From Thiofilum sp039797965 (GTDB lineage Bacteria; Pseudomonadota; Gammaproteobacteria; Thiotrichales; Thiotrichaceae), in NCBI GenBank assembly GCA_039797965.1, contig JBDKGX010000057.1, forward strand, positions 1 through 15,583: a DNA stretch of 15,583 bases, in the 5' to 3' direction. The notes under the pieces were generated by a model, which worked only from the letters and a program-made list of their open reading frames with translations, had not been told where the DNA came from and ran no database searches. The translations under genes and the position numbers were made by a program. How positions within the stretch are numbered: the first letter of the stretch is position 1; each line of letters opens with the position of its first letter. Positions 1-6,688 of this stretch are shown here, piece by piece.

Positions 1-1
1 T

Positions 2-187
2 GACTTCAACGCGAGTCGACTGATTTTAAAGTATGAACATTGGTGTAAAAAGTCATCAGGATTCTACTATAAAACGGCTCAAGGAAGCGTCACTTTAGGG
101 TACGGAGTCCGCTGTTTAGAACGTTGGTTAGAACTACCATTTCCAGTGGAAATGATTGAAAAAATACGAATGTTTTTAAATGGTTAA
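2..187 (+). CDS. 3' end of an unrecognised gene (partial)
   Basis: An open frame enters from the left edge and runs 61 codons to a TAA at 185-187, so only the C-terminal part is present. The residues include aromatic and basic stretches (YEHWCKK, GFYYK, LGYGVRCLERWL) and the protein ends IRMFLNG. I do not recognise the family. It does not look like the C-terminus of CinA, a common upstream neighbour of recA. The codon choice looks like that of the neighbouring genes, but an open frame of this length could also arise by chance, so the call is tentative. No terminator-like hairpin is apparent between its stop and recA. Confidence 0.4.
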   Translation, partial: DFNASRLILKYEHWCKKSSGFYYKTAQGSVTLGYGVRCLERWLELPFPVEMIEKIRMFLNG

Positions 188-284
188 ATGAGTGCTGAAT
201 AGCCTTTTCAATAGGTGTTTTTATATTCTCACCCACCCTAAATATGCGATAATTGGTACCTCTTAAATCAGCCTAACCTTTAGT

Positions 285-289
285 AGGAG
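285..289 (+). promoter_or_regulatory. recA ribosome-binding site
   Basis: AGGAG lies 8 bases before the ATG at 298 and fixes the recA start. The rest of the 188-297 leader contains no convincing sigma-70 promoter and no canonical gammaproteobacterial LexA box (CTG-N10-CAG). Confidence 0.7.
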
Positions 290-297
290 TCATCTGC

Positions 298-1356
298 ATG
301 GATGAGAACAAAAAGAAAGCATTAGCCGCCGCATTAGGTCAAATTGAGCGTCAATTTGGTAAGGGCGCTGTGATGCGTATGGGGGATAGCAGCGCTGCAC
401 GTGATATTGAAGTGATCTCAACTGGGTCTATCACGGTAGACGTGGCATTAGGCATTGGTGGATTACCTAGAGGGCGTATTGTTGAGATTTTTGGCCCTGA
501 ATCCTCTGGTAAAACTACTATGGCTTTACAGGTGATTGCGGAGTGTCAAAAGAAAGGTGGTACTGCTGCGTTCGTAGACGCTGAACACGCGCTTGATCCC
601 ATTTATGCCCAAAAATTGGGTGTGAATGTCGATGATCTCTTAGTATCACAGCCTGATACCGGTGAGCAGGCGCTAGAAATTACCGATATGTTAGTGCGTT
701 CTAATGCAGTAGACATCGTTGTAGTGGATTCCGTTGCTGCTTTGACACCTAAAGCTGAGATTGAAGGCGATATGGGCGATTCTCATATGGGTCTACAAGC
801 CCGTTTAATGTCGCAAGCCTTACGTAAACTCACGGGTAATATTAAACGCTCCAATACCCTAGTGATTTTTATCAACCAAATTCGCATGAAAATCGGTGTG
901 ATGTTTGGTAGCCCCGAAACGACTACAGGTGGGAATGCACTAAAATTCTACGCCTCAGTTCGTATGGATATTCGTCGTATTGGTGCGATCAAAAAGGGCG
1001 ATGAGATTATTGGTAACGAAACCCGTGTAAAAGTCGTTAAAAACAAAATGGCGCCACCCTTTAAAGAAGCCGAATTTGAAATTTTATATGGTGAAGGGGT
1101 TTCCAAGTTAGGTGAGTTGATTGAGTTAGGTGTCAAGCAAGGTTATGTTGCTAAAGCAGGTGCTTGGTATAGCTATAAGGGTGAAAAGATTGGTCAAGGC
1201 AAAGATAATGCACGCCAATTCTTAAAAGATCATCCTGAATTAGCGACAGAGATTGAACAAGCAGTGCGTAATGATTTACTCTCCAAAGCCTTAAATAGTA
1301 GTGGTTCAGGCGAAGATAGTTTTGACCACGATGATGATGTCTTGGTTGAGGATTAA
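298..1356 (+). CDS. recA: Recombinase RecA
   Basis: RecA forms ATP-dependent filaments on single-stranded DNA, carries out homologous pairing and strand exchange, and stimulates LexA self-cleavage in the cytoplasm. The 352-residue length is normal for the family. Walker A GPESSGKT is at residues 66-73 and Walker B VVVDSV at 141-146. DNA-binding loop L1 lies around EGDMGDSHMG (156-165) and L2 around GVMFGSPETTTGGN (200-213). The C-terminal tail is acidic (DHDDDVLVED), as in E. coli RecA, where it moderates filament activity. The ATG is preceded by AGGAG. recX follows after 30 bases, with an 8-bp hairpin across the recA stop codon. The absence of a recognisable LexA box upstream is unusual for recA and is treated under findings. 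Confidence 0.99.
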   Translation: MDENKKKALAAALGQIERQFGKGAVMRMGDSSAARDIEVISTGSITVDVALGIGGLPRGRIVEIFGPESSGKTTMALQVIAECQKKGGTAAFVDAEHALDPIYAQKLGVNVDDLLVSQPDTGEQALEITDMLVRSNAVDIVVVDSVAALTPKAEIEGDMGDSHMGLQARLMSQALRKLTGNIKRSNTLVIFINQIRMKIGVMFGSPETTTGGNALKFYASVRMDIRRIGAIKKGDEIIGNETRVKVVKNKMAPPFKEAEFEILYGEGVSKLGELIELGVKQGYVAKAGAWYSYKGEKIGQGKDNARQFLKDHPELATEIEQAVRNDLLSKALNSSGSGEDSFDHDDDVLVED

Positions 1357-1366
1357 CTCTCAACCA
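1343..1366 (+). other. Hairpin spanning the recA stop codon
   Basis: TGGTTGAG (1343-1350) and CTCAACCA (1359-1366) form a perfect 8-bp stem around an 8-base loop that contains the recA TAA. No T-run follows, so it is not a classical intrinsic terminator. Its place between recA and recX suggests mRNA processing or partial attenuation that keeps RecX below RecA. A hairpin in the recA-recX interval with that effect is known in E. coli; here it is inference. Confidence 0.5.
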
Positions 1367-1386
1367 CGTTCCAAAGAGAACGCCAC

Positions 1387-1866
1387 ATGACTGAACAAAT
1401 TGATACCGTTTACCGCCGTGCTTACCACACGGCGGTAAACTTATTAGCGGTACGTGATCATTCAAGTGTTGAATTAACACGTAAATTACGGCAACGTTAT
1501 GCCGATTTAACAACTAGCGACCTAGAGCGCGTTTTTGCCGAGCTAGAGCGTAGTGGCTATTTAAGTAATGAGCGTTTTGCGCAGAGTTACGCCCGCTCCT
1601 TGGTGAATCGAGGACAAGGGCCTGTCAAGATTTTATATGGGTTACGCGAAAAAGGTATTCCTGATCAGTTAGCCAAAGCAGCACTCACTCAAGTTGAGGA
1701 AGATGAAGCCATTGATTGGAGTCAGTTAGCAGCTGATTTGCGTGCCCGCAAGTTTGGGGAGCCTCTCCCCAACAATTTTAAGGAACGCGCTCGCCAGTCA
1801 CGATTTTTGGCGGGGCGTGGTTTTAATTTAGATTCAATAAATGCGGTTTTCCATGAAAAGTGCTGA
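1387..1866 (+). CDS. recX: Regulatory protein RecX
   Basis: RecX binds RecA filaments and limits their growth and ATPase activity. The 159-residue protein is small, helical and rich in Arg, Lys and Glu, as expected for tandem three-helix RecX repeats. Family-typical stretches include AYHTAVNLLAVRDHSSVELTR near the N-terminus, then ELERSGYLSNERFAQSYARS and KGIPDQLAKAAL in the middle. The C-terminal part contains KERARQSRFLAGRGFNLDSI. Position immediately after recA is the classic context. Only a weak AGAG precedes the ATG, so translation may depend partly on coupling to recA. Its last 14 bases overlap the alaS start chosen here. Function is by family and context. Confidence 0.95.
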   Translation: MTEQIDTVYRRAYHTAVNLLAVRDHSSVELTRKLRQRYADLTTSDLERVFAELERSGYLSNERFAQSYARSLVNRGQGPVKILYGLREKGIPDQLAKAALTQVEEDEAIDWSQLAADLRARKFGEPLPNNFKERARQSRFLAGRGFNLDSINAVFHEKC

Positions 1867-4474
1867 GGTAAGACAGAAGTTTTTAAACTTCTTTGCGGAT
1901 AAGGGACATACGATTGTACCGTCTAGCTCATTGGTTCCGGGTAATGATCCCACATTACTGTTTACCAATTCGGGAATGGTACAGTTTAAAGATGTATTTT
2001 TAGGTATCGATAAGCGCCCTTATACTCGCGCCACGACTGCCCAACGCTGTGTACGCGCAGGTGGTAAGCACAATGACTTGGAAAACGTCGGTTATACCGC
2101 TCGTCATCACACGTTTTTTGAGATGCTGGGTAACTTTAGCTTTGGTGATTATTTTAAGCGGGATGCTATTCATTACGCATGGGATTTTTTGACTAATGTC
2201 ATCAAACTACCCAAAGCTAAATTATGGGTCACTGTTTATGCTGAAGACCAAGAAGCATATGACATTTGGGTGAGTGAAATTGGTGTCGACCCTAATCGTA
2301 TTTCCCGCATTGATGATAATAAAGGTGCTCGTTACGCTTCGGATAATTTCTGGCAAATGGGCGATACGGGACCTTGTGGCCCTTGCACTGAAATTTTCTA
2401 TGATCACGGTGAGCACATTTGGGGAGGGCCTCCGGGTTCACCTGAAGAAGATGGTGATCGCTACATTGAAATCTGGAATGTGGTTTTCATGCAGTTTGAA
2501 CGTTCAGCGGACGGCGTGATGACACCTTTACCTAAGCCCTCAGTAGATACAGGGATGGGTTTAGAACGTTTATGTGCGATTTTGCAAGGGGTGCATAGCA
2601 ATTATGAAATTGACACCTTCCAAGCACTGATTGGAAAAATTGCTGAATTAGCGGGCATGACGACTGATTTAGATAATCCGTCTTTACGAGTCATTGCTGA
2701 TCATATTCGCTCATGTTCGTTTATGATTGTGGATGGAGTACTGCCTGATAATGAGGGGCGCGGCTATGTGTTGCGTCGCATTATCCGCCGTGCTGTGCGT
2801 CATGGTCATAAGCTAGGTTTAGATACTTTATTCTTCTACAAAATTGTACCTACGCTGGTTGAGCAAATGGGGCAGGCTTATCCCGAATTAGCCAAAGCCC
2901 AAGCTCAGGTAGAAGCCGTCCTGAAGCGCGAGGAAGAACTATTTGCTAAAACCTTAGCGAATGGCATGCGCTTAATTAGTGAAGCTATTAGTACTTTGAA
3001 AGCAGGCGATACTATTGATGGTGAAACTGCTTTTAGATTATACGATACCTATGGTTTCCCCTTAGATTTGACGGCTGATATTGCACGTGAACGTGAGCTC
3101 AAAGTAGACGAAGCTGGGTTTGAGCGTGCTTTAGAAGAGCAACGTAATAAATCACGTGAAGCGGGTAAGTTTAAAGTTGATATGGCGGGTAAACTGGATG
3201 TCAGTGGTGCAACAGACTTCCACGGCTATGATAATTTAATCGAGCCAGCGACCATTATCGCCTTGTTTCATGAGGGTAATGCAGTACAACAACTACATGC
3301 AGGTCAGCGTGGTCAAGTTGTATTGAGTAATACTCCCTTTTATGCAGAATCCGGTGGTCAGATTGGTGACCAAGGTACTTTGCATTTAGGTACGAGTACT
3401 TTCAAAGTCCATGATACGCAAAAGCAGGGTAGTACTTTCATTCATGATGGTGTATTGGAGTCGGGTACTTTTGTCGTAGGCAATACTATCCAAGCCGAAG
3501 TGGATCAAGAGCGTCGTCAAGCCATTATTCTCAATCACTCGGCTACCCATTTAATGCACGCAGCATTACGTCAAGTACTCGGTACTCATGTTGAGCAAAA
3601 AGGCTCATTAGTCACCGCAGAGCGTTTACGTTTTGACTTCTCCCAACCTGAAGCTGTGACAGCCGCACAAATTGCCGAGGTCGAAGCGATTGTAAATGCT
3701 GAAGTTCGCCGTAATGTGTCAACGTCTGCGCAAGTGATGAGTATGGAGCAAGCACTCGAAGCGGGGGCGATGGCGCTATTTGGCGAGAAATACGGTTCTG
3801 AAGTGCGAGTACTTCAAATTGGTTTTTCTACCGAGCTTTGTGGTGGTTGCCACGTGAGCCGCACGGGTGATATTGGCTTATTCAAAATCGTAAGCGAAAG
3901 CGGCGTTGCAGCGGGTATTCGCCGGATTGAAGCAGTGACGGGGGCGAATGCGATTGCATGGTTGAATGATACGGTCAGTCGTCTTGATCAAGTAGCTCGA
4001 CTATTAAAATCCTCCAGTACCGATACGCCAGAAAAGACCGAAGCGTTGGTTAATAAAAATCGTACCCTAGAGAAAGAAATTGATCAGCTTAAAGGCAAAC
4101 TGGCCTCACAAGCGGGTAATAGTTTATTAGATCAGGCCGAAACCGTAGAGGATATAAAAGTACTCGCGGTGAATTTGGGGGATGTAGATTCCAAAGCACT
4201 GATGGACACGCTAGACCAGCTTAAAAATAAATTGGGCAAGGCGGCTATTGTTTTAGCCTCTGTACAAGGCGATAAAGTGGGGCTGATTGCGGGTGTAACA
4301 GCAGCCGAGTCTAAACGTGTTAAGGCGGGTGACTTAGTCAACCATGTGGCGAGCCAAGTCGGTGGAAAGGGCGGTGGTCGTCCTGATATGGCACGCGCGG
4401 GGGGTACTAATCCTGCTAATTTGGCATCCGCTTTAAGCTCTGTCAAAGCATGGGTTGCTACACAGCTAGGATAA
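1853..4474 (+). CDS. alaS: Alanyl-tRNA synthetase
   Basis: AlaRS charges tRNA-Ala with alanine and hydrolyses mischarged Ser- and Gly-tRNA-Ala. The N-terminal class II catalytic core begins SAEVRQKFLNFFADKGH and includes RCVRAGGKHNDLENVG, the motif 2 region HHTFFEMLGNFSFGDYF and the motif 3 DTGMGLERL. The editing domain carries the zinc-binding residues H562-x3-H566 (HSATH) and C663-x3-H667 (CGGCH). The C-terminal DHHA1-type domain has GGKGGGRPDMARAGG. Length is 873 residues, close to E. coli's 876. I chose the ATG at 1853 because MKSAEVRQ aligns with known N-termini; an in-frame ATG at 1841 would add MRFS. Neither has a clear Shine-Dalgarno sequence, and the 14-base overlap with recX suggests translational coupling. 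Confidence 0.98.
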   Translation: MKSAEVRQKFLNFFADKGHTIVPSSSLVPGNDPTLLFTNSGMVQFKDVFLGIDKRPYTRATTAQRCVRAGGKHNDLENVGYTARHHTFFEMLGNFSFGDYFKRDAIHYAWDFLTNVIKLPKAKLWVTVYAEDQEAYDIWVSEIGVDPNRISRIDDNKGARYASDNFWQMGDTGPCGPCTEIFYDHGEHIWGGPPGSPEEDGDRYIEIWNVVFMQFERSADGVMTPLPKPSVDTGMGLERLCAILQGVHSNYEIDTFQALIGKIAELAGMTTDLDNPSLRVIADHIRSCSFMIVDGVLPDNEGRGYVLRRIIRRAVRHGHKLGLDTLFFYKIVPTLVEQMGQAYPELAKAQAQVEAVLKREEELFAKTLANGMRLISEAISTLKAGDTIDGETAFRLYDTYGFPLDLTADIARERELKVDEAGFERALEEQRNKSREAGKFKVDMAGKLDVSGATDFHGYDNLIEPATIIALFHEGNAVQQLHAGQRGQVVLSNTPFYAESGGQIGDQGTLHLGTSTFKVHDTQKQGSTFIHDGVLESGTFVVGNTIQAEVDQERRQAIILNHSATHLMHAALRQVLGTHVEQKGSLVTAERLRFDFSQPEAVTAAQIAEVEAIVNAEVRRNVSTSAQVMSMEQALEAGAMALFGEKYGSEVRVLQIGFSTELCGGCHVSRTGDIGLFKIVSESGVAAGIRRIEAVTGANAIAWLNDTVSRLDQVARLLKSSSTDTPEKTEALVNKNRTLEKEIDQLKGKLASQAGNSLLDQAETVEDIKVLAVNLGDVDSKALMDTLDQLKNKLGKAAIVLASVQGDKVGLIAGVTAAESKRVKAGDLVNHVASQVGGKGGGRPDMARAGGTNPANLASALSSVKAWVATQLG

Positions 4475-4490
4475 GATTTTGCATTAACAC

Positions 4491-4506
4491 GCTATTGTGA
4501 AATAGC
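4491..4506 (+). other. Small hairpin in the alaS-lysC gap
   Basis: GCTATT (4491-4496) and AATAGC (4501-4506) pair around a GTGA loop, with no T-run after them. The 52-base gap is far too short for a lysine riboswitch. The stem lies just upstream of the lysC ribosome-binding region (GGGTAGG, 4511-4517), so it may affect processing or translation. That role is inference. Confidence 0.35.
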
Positions 4507-4526
4507 ACAAGGGTAGGTGTACTGAA

Positions 4527-5747
4527 ATGGCATTAATCGTGCAGAAGTACGGTGGTACTTCGGTAGGTAGTCCCGAACGTATAGCCGCAGTGGCGGATCG
4601 GGTTATTAAATGGCGTCAACAAGGGCATGATGTAGTCGTTGTTGTATCAGCTATGTCAGGGGAAACGAATCGCTTAGTCGGGCTTATTAATGCGGTGAAT
4701 CCTCGTGGCTCTGAGCGCGAGAAAGACGTGATTTTAGCAACAGGTGAGCAAGTAACGATTGGTTTATTGGCGTTAGCCTTAGAGCAAAAGGGTCAACCCG
4801 CTCGTTCTTACACGGGGGCTCAAGTACGTATTCTTACCGATAATGCTCACTCTAAAGCACGTATTATGGCGATTGATGATGTACCTATGCGTCGTGATCT
4901 AGCAGCAGGCAAAGTAGTGGTCGTAGCAGGTTTCCAAGGTGTGACCGAGGACGGCAGTGTGACTACATTAGGGCGTGGTGGCTCGGATACGACTGGTGTT
5001 GCATTGGCGGTGGCTTTAAAAGCGGATGAGTGCCAGATTTATACTGATGTGGATGGTGTTTATACGACAGATCCACGTATTGAAAGTAAGGCTCGCCATA
5101 TTCCTCGTTTGACATTGGAAGAAATGTTGGAGATGGCTAGCCAAGGCTCTAAGGTTTTACAGATTCGTTCGGTTGAATTTGCTTATAAATATGATATGCC
5201 CATCAGAGTACTTTCAAGCTTTGATGATGAAAATGGCAAAAGTACATTAGTGACTCGTGAGGAAGAGGTAATGGAACAAGTTTTAGTACGCGGTATTGCG
5301 TTCAATAAAGATGAAGCTCAATTAACCGTGCGTGGTGTTCCTGATCGTCCTGGTATTGCTCACAGCATTTTAGGTCCTATTTCTGATGCTAATATCGAAA
5401 TCGATATGATCGTCCAAAATGTAGGTTCTGATGGTACGACTGATTTTACCTTTACAGTGCACAAAAATGACTACGAAAAAGCCTTTGGGATTTTAAGCGG
5501 TATTGCTACACAGCTAGGTGCGAAAGAATGTAAAGGTGATGAGAAAATAGCTAAAGTCTCCATTGTGGGTGCGGGTATGCGTTCTCATGCAGGCGTAGCT
5601 AGTAAAATGTTTGGCGCTTTAGCAAAAGAGGGGATTAATATTCGTATGATTTCCACCTCAGAAATTAAGGTTGCGGTCGTCATTGATGAGAAATACTTAG
5701 AGCTAGCAGTACGCGTGCTTCATGAGGCTTTTGGCTTAGCTGGTTAA
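4527..5747 (+). CDS. lysC: Aspartate kinase, monofunctional, with C-terminal ACT domains
   Basis: Aspartokinase phosphorylates L-aspartate, the first step toward lysine, threonine and methionine. The 406-residue protein has the amino-acid-kinase domain in the first ~245 residues: KYGGTSVG at 7-14, SAMSGETNRL at 41-50, and the segment GFQGVT...LGRGGSDTT...YTDVDGVYTTDPR at 135-184. The C-terminal part holds two ACT regions, LTVRGVPDRPGIAHSIL and VSIVGAGMRSHAGVASKMF, for feedback inhibition. No homoserine dehydrogenase is fused. It sits between alaS and csrA, as in Pseudomonas, and an intrinsic terminator follows. A strong internal ribosome-binding site and in-frame ATG at codon 249 suggest that a separate beta subunit is also made. 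The start is supported by a GGGTAGG-like site and the family N-terminus. Confidence 0.97.
   Translation: MALIVQKYGGTSVGSPERIAAVADRVIKWRQQGHDVVVVVSAMSGETNRLVGLINAVNPRGSEREKDVILATGEQVTIGLLALALEQKGQPARSYTGAQVRILTDNAHSKARIMAIDDVPMRRDLAAGKVVVVAGFQGVTEDGSVTTLGRGGSDTTGVALAVALKADECQIYTDVDGVYTTDPRIESKARHIPRLTLEEMLEMASQGSKVLQIRSVEFAYKYDMPIRVLSSFDDENGKSTLVTREEEVMEQVLVRGIAFNKDEAQLTVRGVPDRPGIAHSILGPISDANIEIDMIVQNVGSDGTTDFTFTVHKNDYEKAFGILSGIATQLGAKECKGDEKIAKVSIVGAGMRSHAGVASKMFGALAKEGINIRMISTSEIKVAVVIDEKYLELAVRVLHEAFGLAG
5259..5744 (+). promoter_or_regulatory. Internal ribosome-binding site and start for a lysC beta subunit (candidate)
   Basis: GAGGA (5259-5263) lies 7 bases before an in-frame ATG at 5271, which is codon 249 of lysC. 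Translation from it gives about 158 residues starting MEQVLVRGIAF, almost exactly the ACT regulatory region. Aspartokinases of Bacillus (type II), Corynebacterium and Thermus are alpha2-beta2 enzymes whose beta subunit starts at the equivalent place. The sequence supports the site; use in this organism is inference. Confidence 0.6.
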
Positions 5748-5788
5748 ATCGCTGTCCTTATATGCTAATTGACTGATTGCTCAGATAA

Positions 5789-5824
5789 AAGCCTGTGTAC
5801 TCGATAGAAAACACGGGCTTTTTT
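5789..5824 (+). terminator. Intrinsic terminator after lysC
   Basis: AAGCCTGTGT (5789-5798) pairs with ACACGGGCTT (5811-5820) with one G-T wobble around a 12-base loop. The run TTTTTT at 5819-5824 follows. It closes the recA-recX-alaS-lysC transcript and isolates csrA. Confidence 0.85.
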
Positions 5825-5922
5825 GTTGGTACTGATTTACTTTTACGCAGTTGAATACGTCGATCCAAATAAGGCTGTTGTTTTTTGTCACTTAATGGTA
5901 AAAATGCAACATTGGTAATGAA

Positions 5923-5941
5923 AAGTTCAGGTTAAGTTCAG
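5923..5941 (+). repeat. AAGTTCAG tandem direct repeat, 11-bp period
   Basis: AAGTTCAG occurs at 5923-5930 and again at 5934-5941, separated by GTT. An exact 8-base repeat with an 11-base period is the usual geometry for dimeric OmpR/PhoB-family regulators. It lies about 105 bases before the csrA start. Binding by any regulator is inference. Confidence 0.45.
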
Positions 5942-6033
5942 TCGTTCTGTGTGATTGTTGGCCATGCTGTGCTGGCGGCTGGAATAGTTCACCAAGGTTG
6001 CAAGCTTTAGTGAGCATAATAATACAGCGATAT

Positions 6034-6037
6034 GGAG
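6034..6037 (+). promoter_or_regulatory. csrA ribosome-binding site overlapping a CsrA-type motif
   Basis: GGAG at 6034-6037 lies 9 bases before the ATG at 6047 and decides this start over the in-frame ATG at 6032. In the context ATGGAG it also matches the ANGGA core bound by CsrA. More GGA triplets follow at 6063, 6071 and 6091, which suggests autoregulation. Confidence 0.65.
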
Positions 6038-6046
6038 ATTTGCGTT

Positions 6047-6244
6047 ATGTTGATACTTACTCGGAGGGTTGGAGAGACTCTCATGATTGGGGATGAGGTA
6101 AGCGTTACAGTACTGGGAGTTAAAGGTAATCAGGTTCGTCTGGGTATCAATGCACCAAAGGATGTAGCGGTTCATCGTGAGGAAATTTACGAGCGTATTC
6201 GTCACGAAAAAACTGATCCTGTTTTAGTAAATGAAGAAAACTAA
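6047..6244 (+). CDS. csrA: Carbon storage regulator CsrA/RsmA
   Basis: CsrA is a small dimeric RNA-binding protein that binds GGA motifs, usually in hairpin loops over ribosome-binding sites, and represses or stabilises target mRNAs. The 65-residue product begins MLILTRRVGETLMIGDEV and contains VRLGINAPKDVAVHREEIYERI, both hallmarks. The RNA-contacting residues L4 and R44 are present. I chose the ATG at 6047 because almost all family members start MLILTRR and a GGAG precedes it; the ATG at 6032 would add five atypical residues and lose that site. The terminator after lysC makes the gene an independent unit. A tRNA-Ser promoter begins 18 bases downstream. The GGA cluster around its start points to control by its own product. 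Confidence 0.97.
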   Translation: MLILTRRVGETLMIGDEVSVTVLGVKGNQVRLGINAPKDVAVHREEIYERIRHEKTDPVLVNEEN

Positions 6245-6262
6245 AAAAATGTGAAAAAAGAC

Positions 6263-6290
6263 TTTACATTGGGAGTTTTATCACTATAAT
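6263..6290 (+). promoter_or_regulatory. Promoter of tRNA-Ser
   Basis: TTTACA (6263-6268) and a perfect TATAAT (6285-6290) are 16 bases apart, with A-rich sequence upstream (6243-6260) that could act as an UP element. Transcription would begin near 6297, about 19 bases before the mature tRNA. Confidence 0.75.
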
Positions 6291-6315
6291 TACGTGCTTC
6301 TGATAGATGCATATT

Positions 6316-6408
6316 GGAGAGATGGCCGAGTGGTCGAAGGCACTCCCCTGCTAAGGGAGCATAGGGCCAAAATCTCTATCGAGGGTTCGACTCCCTCTCT
6401 CTCCGCCA
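6316..6408 (+). tRNA. tRNA-Ser (GCU)
   Basis: The acceptor stem GGAGAGA (6316-6322) pairs with TCTCTCC (6398-6404), followed by discriminator G and an encoded CCA. The anticodon stem CTCCC/GGGAG encloses a loop with anticodon GCT at 6350-6352, which reads AGC/AGU serine codons. A long variable arm, typical of tRNA-Ser, and a GGTTCGA T-loop region are present. Position just after csrA is the conserved gammaproteobacterial place for this tRNA. Confidence 0.97.
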
Positions 6409-6426
6409 TATACTACTCTGCAAGTC

Positions 6427-6479
6427 AAAAAAATAAATTAAAAAATTTTCTTGACAACAGCTAAGTAAGTATGCAAAAT
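6427..6479 (+). promoter_or_regulatory. Promoter of tRNA-Arg with AT-rich UP-like tract
   Basis: A perfect TTGACA (6451-6456) is followed after 17 bases by CAAAAT (6474-6479). The stretch 6427-6449 immediately upstream is almost entirely A and T, as in the UP elements of stable-RNA promoters. tRNA-Arg is therefore probably transcribed independently of tRNA-Ser. Confidence 0.7.
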
Positions 6480-6494
6480 ACGCACCTTCTCAGC

Positions 6495-6571
6495 GCATCC
6501 GTAGCTCAGTTGGATAGAGTACCTGGCTACGAACCAGGTGGTCGGAGGTTCGAATCCTTCCGGATGCGCCA
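6495..6571 (+). tRNA. tRNA-Arg (ACG)
   Basis: The acceptor stem GCATCCG (6495-6501) pairs with CGGATGC (6561-6567), then discriminator G and encoded CCA (6569-6571). The anticodon stem CCTGG/CCAGG encloses CTACGAA, with anticodon ACG at 6529-6531. That anticodon is deaminated to ICG by TadA in bacteria and reads CGU, CGC and CGA. The T-arm GTTCGAATC is canonical. The extra GC at 6493-6494 extends pairing but is outside the mature tRNA. Confidence 0.97.
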
Positions 6572-6585
6572 ATCTTATTTGATAG

Positions 6586-6617
6586 AAGGCTGTATGTTAA
6601 CTCATACAGCCTTTTTT
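6586..6617 (+). terminator. Intrinsic terminator after tRNA-Arg
   Basis: AAGGCTGTATG (6586-6596) and CATACAGCCTT (6603-6613) form a perfect 11-bp stem with a 6-base loop, followed by a T-run (6612-6617). Confidence 0.92.
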
Positions 6618-6630
6618 ATTGGTTCAAGCA

Positions 6631-6664
6631 AAATATTACCTTAAGTAATAATGCTTAAGGTAAT
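6631..6664 (-). terminator. Probable terminator of yhbY
   Basis: ATTACCTTAAG (6635-6645) and CTTAAGGTAAT (6654-6664) form a perfect 11-bp stem with an 8-base loop, 24 bases past the yhbY stop. On the minus strand the stem is followed by ATTTTGCTT, a short U-rich stretch. The stem is AT-rich, so it may be a weak terminator or an mRNA 3' end protector. Confidence 0.6.
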
Positions 6665-6688
6665 GAAAGTACTTAGAAGTCTTTATTA

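Larger units (their letters stand above)
5825..6046 (+). promoter_or_regulatory. csrA upstream region
   Basis: These 222 bases contain no convincing gene. An open frame on the minus strand crosses the region and csrA but has no supporting features. Visible elements are an exact 8-bp direct repeat spaced one helical turn (5923-5941) and the csrA ribosome-binding site. Because a terminator precedes the region, csrA must have its own promoter here. I find no clean sigma-70 -35/-10 pair, so it may be activator-dependent or use another sigma factor. Confidence 0.5.

Noticed and set aside
280..297. Xanthomonas-type LexA site beginning TTAGTA before recA
   Set aside because: Only the left arm matches; the right arm (ATCTGC) does not resemble TACTAA, and the site overlaps the ribosome-binding site.
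1151..1513. Minus-strand open frame across the recA-recX junction
   Set aside because: It overlaps two strongly supported genes, has no family resemblance and reads as a shadow of recA/recX codon usage.
1841..1852. Upstream ATG for alaS at 1841
   Set aside because: It adds MRFS not found in family N-termini and has no ribosome-binding site; 1853 aligns better.
4132..4446. Minus-strand open frame inside alaS, and a similar one at 14080-14502 inside the membrane-protein gene
   Set aside because: Both lie wholly inside well-supported plus-strand genes and show no recognisable domain or ribosome-binding context.
4475..4526. Lysine riboswitch before lysC
   Set aside because: The gap is only 52 bases, too short for the L-box aptamer, and contains just one small stem-loop.
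5927..6205. Minus-strand open frame covering the csrA leader and csrA
   Set aside because: It overlaps csrA almost completely, and its translation has no recognisable features. The leader is better explained as regulatory sequence.
6493..6494. tRNA-Arg starting at 6493 with a GCGCATC/GATGCGC acceptor stem
   Set aside because: That register breaks the U8/A9 position and leaves no discriminator plus CCA; starting at 6495 gives a standard tRNA with encoded CCA.
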